A stretch of 64,000 nt of DNA from CAMPJM01 sp964440915 (GTDB taxonomy: Bacteria; Bacteroidota; Bacteroidia; Cytophagales; Cyclobacteriaceae): the NCBI GenBank assembly GCA_964440915.1, contig CAYTTV010000015.1, positions 7,990 through 71,989 of the forward strand. Reading direction: 5' to 3'. Within the stretch, counting starts at the first letter, position 1, and the number at the start of each line of letters is the position of its first letter. The notes under the pieces are model-generated. The model saw only the letters and a program-made list of their open reading frames with translations. It was not told where the DNA came from and searched no databases. The position numbers were made by a program, and so were the translations under genes. Positions 62,672-64,000 of this stretch are shown here, piece after piece.

Positions 62672-63673
62672 TTATTCTTCAACATTATACTTTCTCTTTT
62701 CGGTGAAGGCATCCAATAGCTGCATCACTTTTACACCGTCCTCTACAGGGCAGGGGTTTGGATTTTTGTTCAGGAAATACCCAACAGCCTTTTCAATCAT
62801 CGGTTCCTGGATATAAGCTGGCTCAGGAAAACGGAAAATTTGCTTATTTCCTTGTTGCCATAACACAACCTCAGCATCGCCAAAAAAAGAAAAGGATATT
62901 TTTCCTTGGGTGCCCACGATCTCGCATTTGTCCGTCTCTTCATTATGAGAAGCCGCAAAGGACCACAAACCACGGAAACAAACATTATTTCTGAACTTGA
63001 TAATACCGCTCACGAAATCATCGGCTGCTGAGGTATTTGTCTGATTGAGTGAAAAGCCCATGGCCTCCTTCACTGCTCCAAAATAATGTAGCATCAAATC
63101 AAGTTGGTGAGGCGCAAGATCATGAAAGAGTCCTCCGCCCGAAACCTCAGGATTAATGCGCCAATTGGCTTCACTGGCTGCTATTATCCCTGACTGATGA
63201 GTTTGCACCACCTTTATATCAGCAAAAAGAGGCTGGCCAATACTCCCCGCTTCTAAGAGCTCCTTCACCTTCTTGAAGGGAAGCAGCTCACGACGATAGT
63301 GAGCAATCACTATTCGGCCAAGACTTTTGCTGGCTTTTTTCAGGATTCTGTCCGCACTTTCACTGTCTACTGCCATAGGTTTTTCCAGGTAAACATGCTT
63401 GCCTGCTTCCAATGCTGCAATCGCATACGCTTCATGTGTTGAAGGTGGCGTGGCTACATAGACCGCATTTACTTCCGGATCATTTAGCAGCGCATCGGAT
63501 GAACTGTACCATTTTGGCACCTTATGCCGGGCGGCGAAATCTGCAGCTTTTGCTGCATTCCTGCGCATAACCGCCACCAGATTGGAATTCTCAACCTGTT
63601 GGAAAGCAGGCCCGCTCTTCCGCTCTGCCACATCACCACATCCGATTATCCCCCAATTTATTTCATCCATCAT
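62672..63673 (-). CDS. Gfo/Idh/MocA-family oxidoreductase
   Basis: A 333-residue NAD(P)-dependent sugar-type dehydrogenase. The Rossmann start is NWGIIGCGDVAERKSGPAF (residues 5-23), then the EKP motif in HVYLEKPMAVDS near residues 95-105, and the catalytic His in HDLAPHQLDLMLHYF, within the second half. Substrate unknown (inositol-, glucose- or biliverdin-like). Two ATGs in a row open the frame at 63673 and 63670. No operon partner. Confidence 0.88.
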   Translation of the reverse strand: MMDEINWGIIGCGDVAERKSGPAFQQVENSNLVAVMRRNAAKAADFAARHKVPKWYSSSDALLNDPEVNAVYVATPPSTHEAYAIAALEAGKHVYLEKPMAVDSESADRILKKASKSLGRIVIAHYRRELLPFKKVKELLEAGSIGQPLFADIKVVQTHQSGIIAASEANWRINPEVSGGGLFHDLAPHQLDLMLHYFGAVKEAMGFSLNQTNTSAADDFVSGIIKFRNNVCFRGLWSFAASHNEETDKCEIVGTQGKISFSFFGDAEVVLWQQGNKQIFRFPEPAYIQEPMIEKAVGYFLNKNPNPCPVEDGVKVMQLLDAFTEKRKYNVEE

Positions 63674-63880
63674 AATTAGTAAGTTAAAAAACTATCGTTG
63701 GCCAGCTTAAGCAATCCATTATTTGCGAGAAATTGACCTATTTGCAAAAATGATCAATTAATCAGCTTTAACCCCGAGACTATCGATATGAAGTTATTGA
63801 TTATTCATATTCAATTCAAAAAAAAGGAGAGGATACTATCAGTATTTTCTAGTTTATCAGTAACTTTTGAGTTTATCTGT

Positions 63881-63888
63881 TATTTTTG
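63881..63888 (+). promoter_or_regulatory. -7 promoter box before the edge lipoprotein gene
   Basis: TATTTTTG matches TAnnTTTG, 30 bp before the ATG at 63919. No -33 TTG at a proper distance is seen. The rest of the 63674-63918 gap shows nothing clear. Confidence 0.4.
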
Positions 63889-63918
63889 AAAGGAATATAA
63901 TTTTAACAATTTTTGGCA

Positions 63919-64000
63919 ATGAAAAGCACGATCCACTCTATAGGTAATATTTTTTTGATCATGACATGCGTCCTTTTTTTTCAATGTGAGGGAAAAGTCC
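63919..64000 (+). CDS. Lipoprotein, N-terminal fragment (cut by window edge)
   Basis: The first 27 codons run off the window: MKSTIHSIGNIFLIMTCVLF, then FQCEGKV. This is a signal peptide with a lipobox-like FFQC (Cys23), so the product is an exported lipoprotein. Nothing more can be said about its function. Confidence 0.6.
   Translation, partial: MKSTIHSIGNIFLIMTCVLFFQCEGKV

Noticed and set aside
1..64000. CRISPR array, transposase, prophage or tRNA genes
   Set aside because: No regularly spaced direct repeats, no transposase or phage motifs and no cloverleaf with a GGTTCGA-type arm were seen on either strand by reading.

Overview
The window is a gene-dense, AT-rich stretch of a Bacteroidota chromosome, most likely of the order Cytophagales. 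This rests on: Bacteroidota-type -7 promoter boxes (TAnnTTTG) in several intergenic gaps with little use of Shine-Dalgarno sites; families typical of the phylum (GSCFA protein, DUF6048-like barrel with a lipoprotein partner, NamZ/DUF1343, RND pump fused to a TolC-type channel, MenA for menaquinone); and a SAM-I riboswitch in front of metH. It is mostly core genome. I see no prophage, transposase, CRISPR array, rRNA or tRNA.

Layout. 1-7.6 kb: membrane glycosyltransferase (cut) and flippase-like protein, divergent ruvC, then a leftward run metH-metF-mvaB behind a SAM-I riboswitch (methionine regeneration plus HMG-CoA lyase). 7.8-10.4 kb: polyprenyl diphosphate synthase, alpha/beta hydrolase, CinA-like protein. 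10.6-15 kb: secreted protein with three beta repeats, an eroded TsaC-like protein, CCA-adding enzyme, TPR protein. 15-18 kb: FtsE-like ATPase, small proteins, transaldolase-like enzyme, SRP RNA, a very acidic small protein. 18-24 kb: M13 peptidase lipoprotein, thiol peroxidase, DsbA-like protein, uracil-DNA glycosylase, ApaG, methyltransferase. 24-30.4 kb: membrane-anchored coiled-coil protein, S6-S18-L9 operon, GSCFA protein, DUF255 thioredoxin-like protein, HAD phosphatase. 30.5-34.5 kb: PriA, lipoprotein, outer-membrane barrel. 34.5-40.8 kb: leftward heavy-metal efflux locus (His-rich small protein, CzcA-TolC fusion, lipoprotein adaptor). 41-46.8 kb: metallo-beta-lactamase-fold hydrolase with a C-terminal membrane tail, LLM flavin oxidoreductase, Dps, SUI1/YciH, double universal stress protein, MenA. 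46.8-51.3 kb: arginine group (argS, arginase-family enzyme, arginine decarboxylase). 51.4-64 kb: dolichyl-phosphate-mannose-synthase-like transferase, LolC/E-like permease, NamZ, a dispersed-repeat-like element, a 53-residue membrane protein, Sua5, phosphoglycerate kinase, RecQ, enoyl-CoA hydratase, ComEC, Gfo/Idh/MocA oxidoreductase, and the start of a lipoprotein gene.

Items most worth a second look: the metH riboswitch with an 11-bp competing helix; a second two-state RNA candidate before metF; the TsaC-like paralogue that has lost both nucleotide-binding signatures while a full Sua5 lies 43 kb away; a possible internal signal peptide in the CzcA-TolC fusion; the His-rich protein leading the efflux locus; a coding-like remnant upstream of it; and the GC-rich repeat-like island at 54.75-54.87 kb. 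Function calls come from motif reading without database searches.
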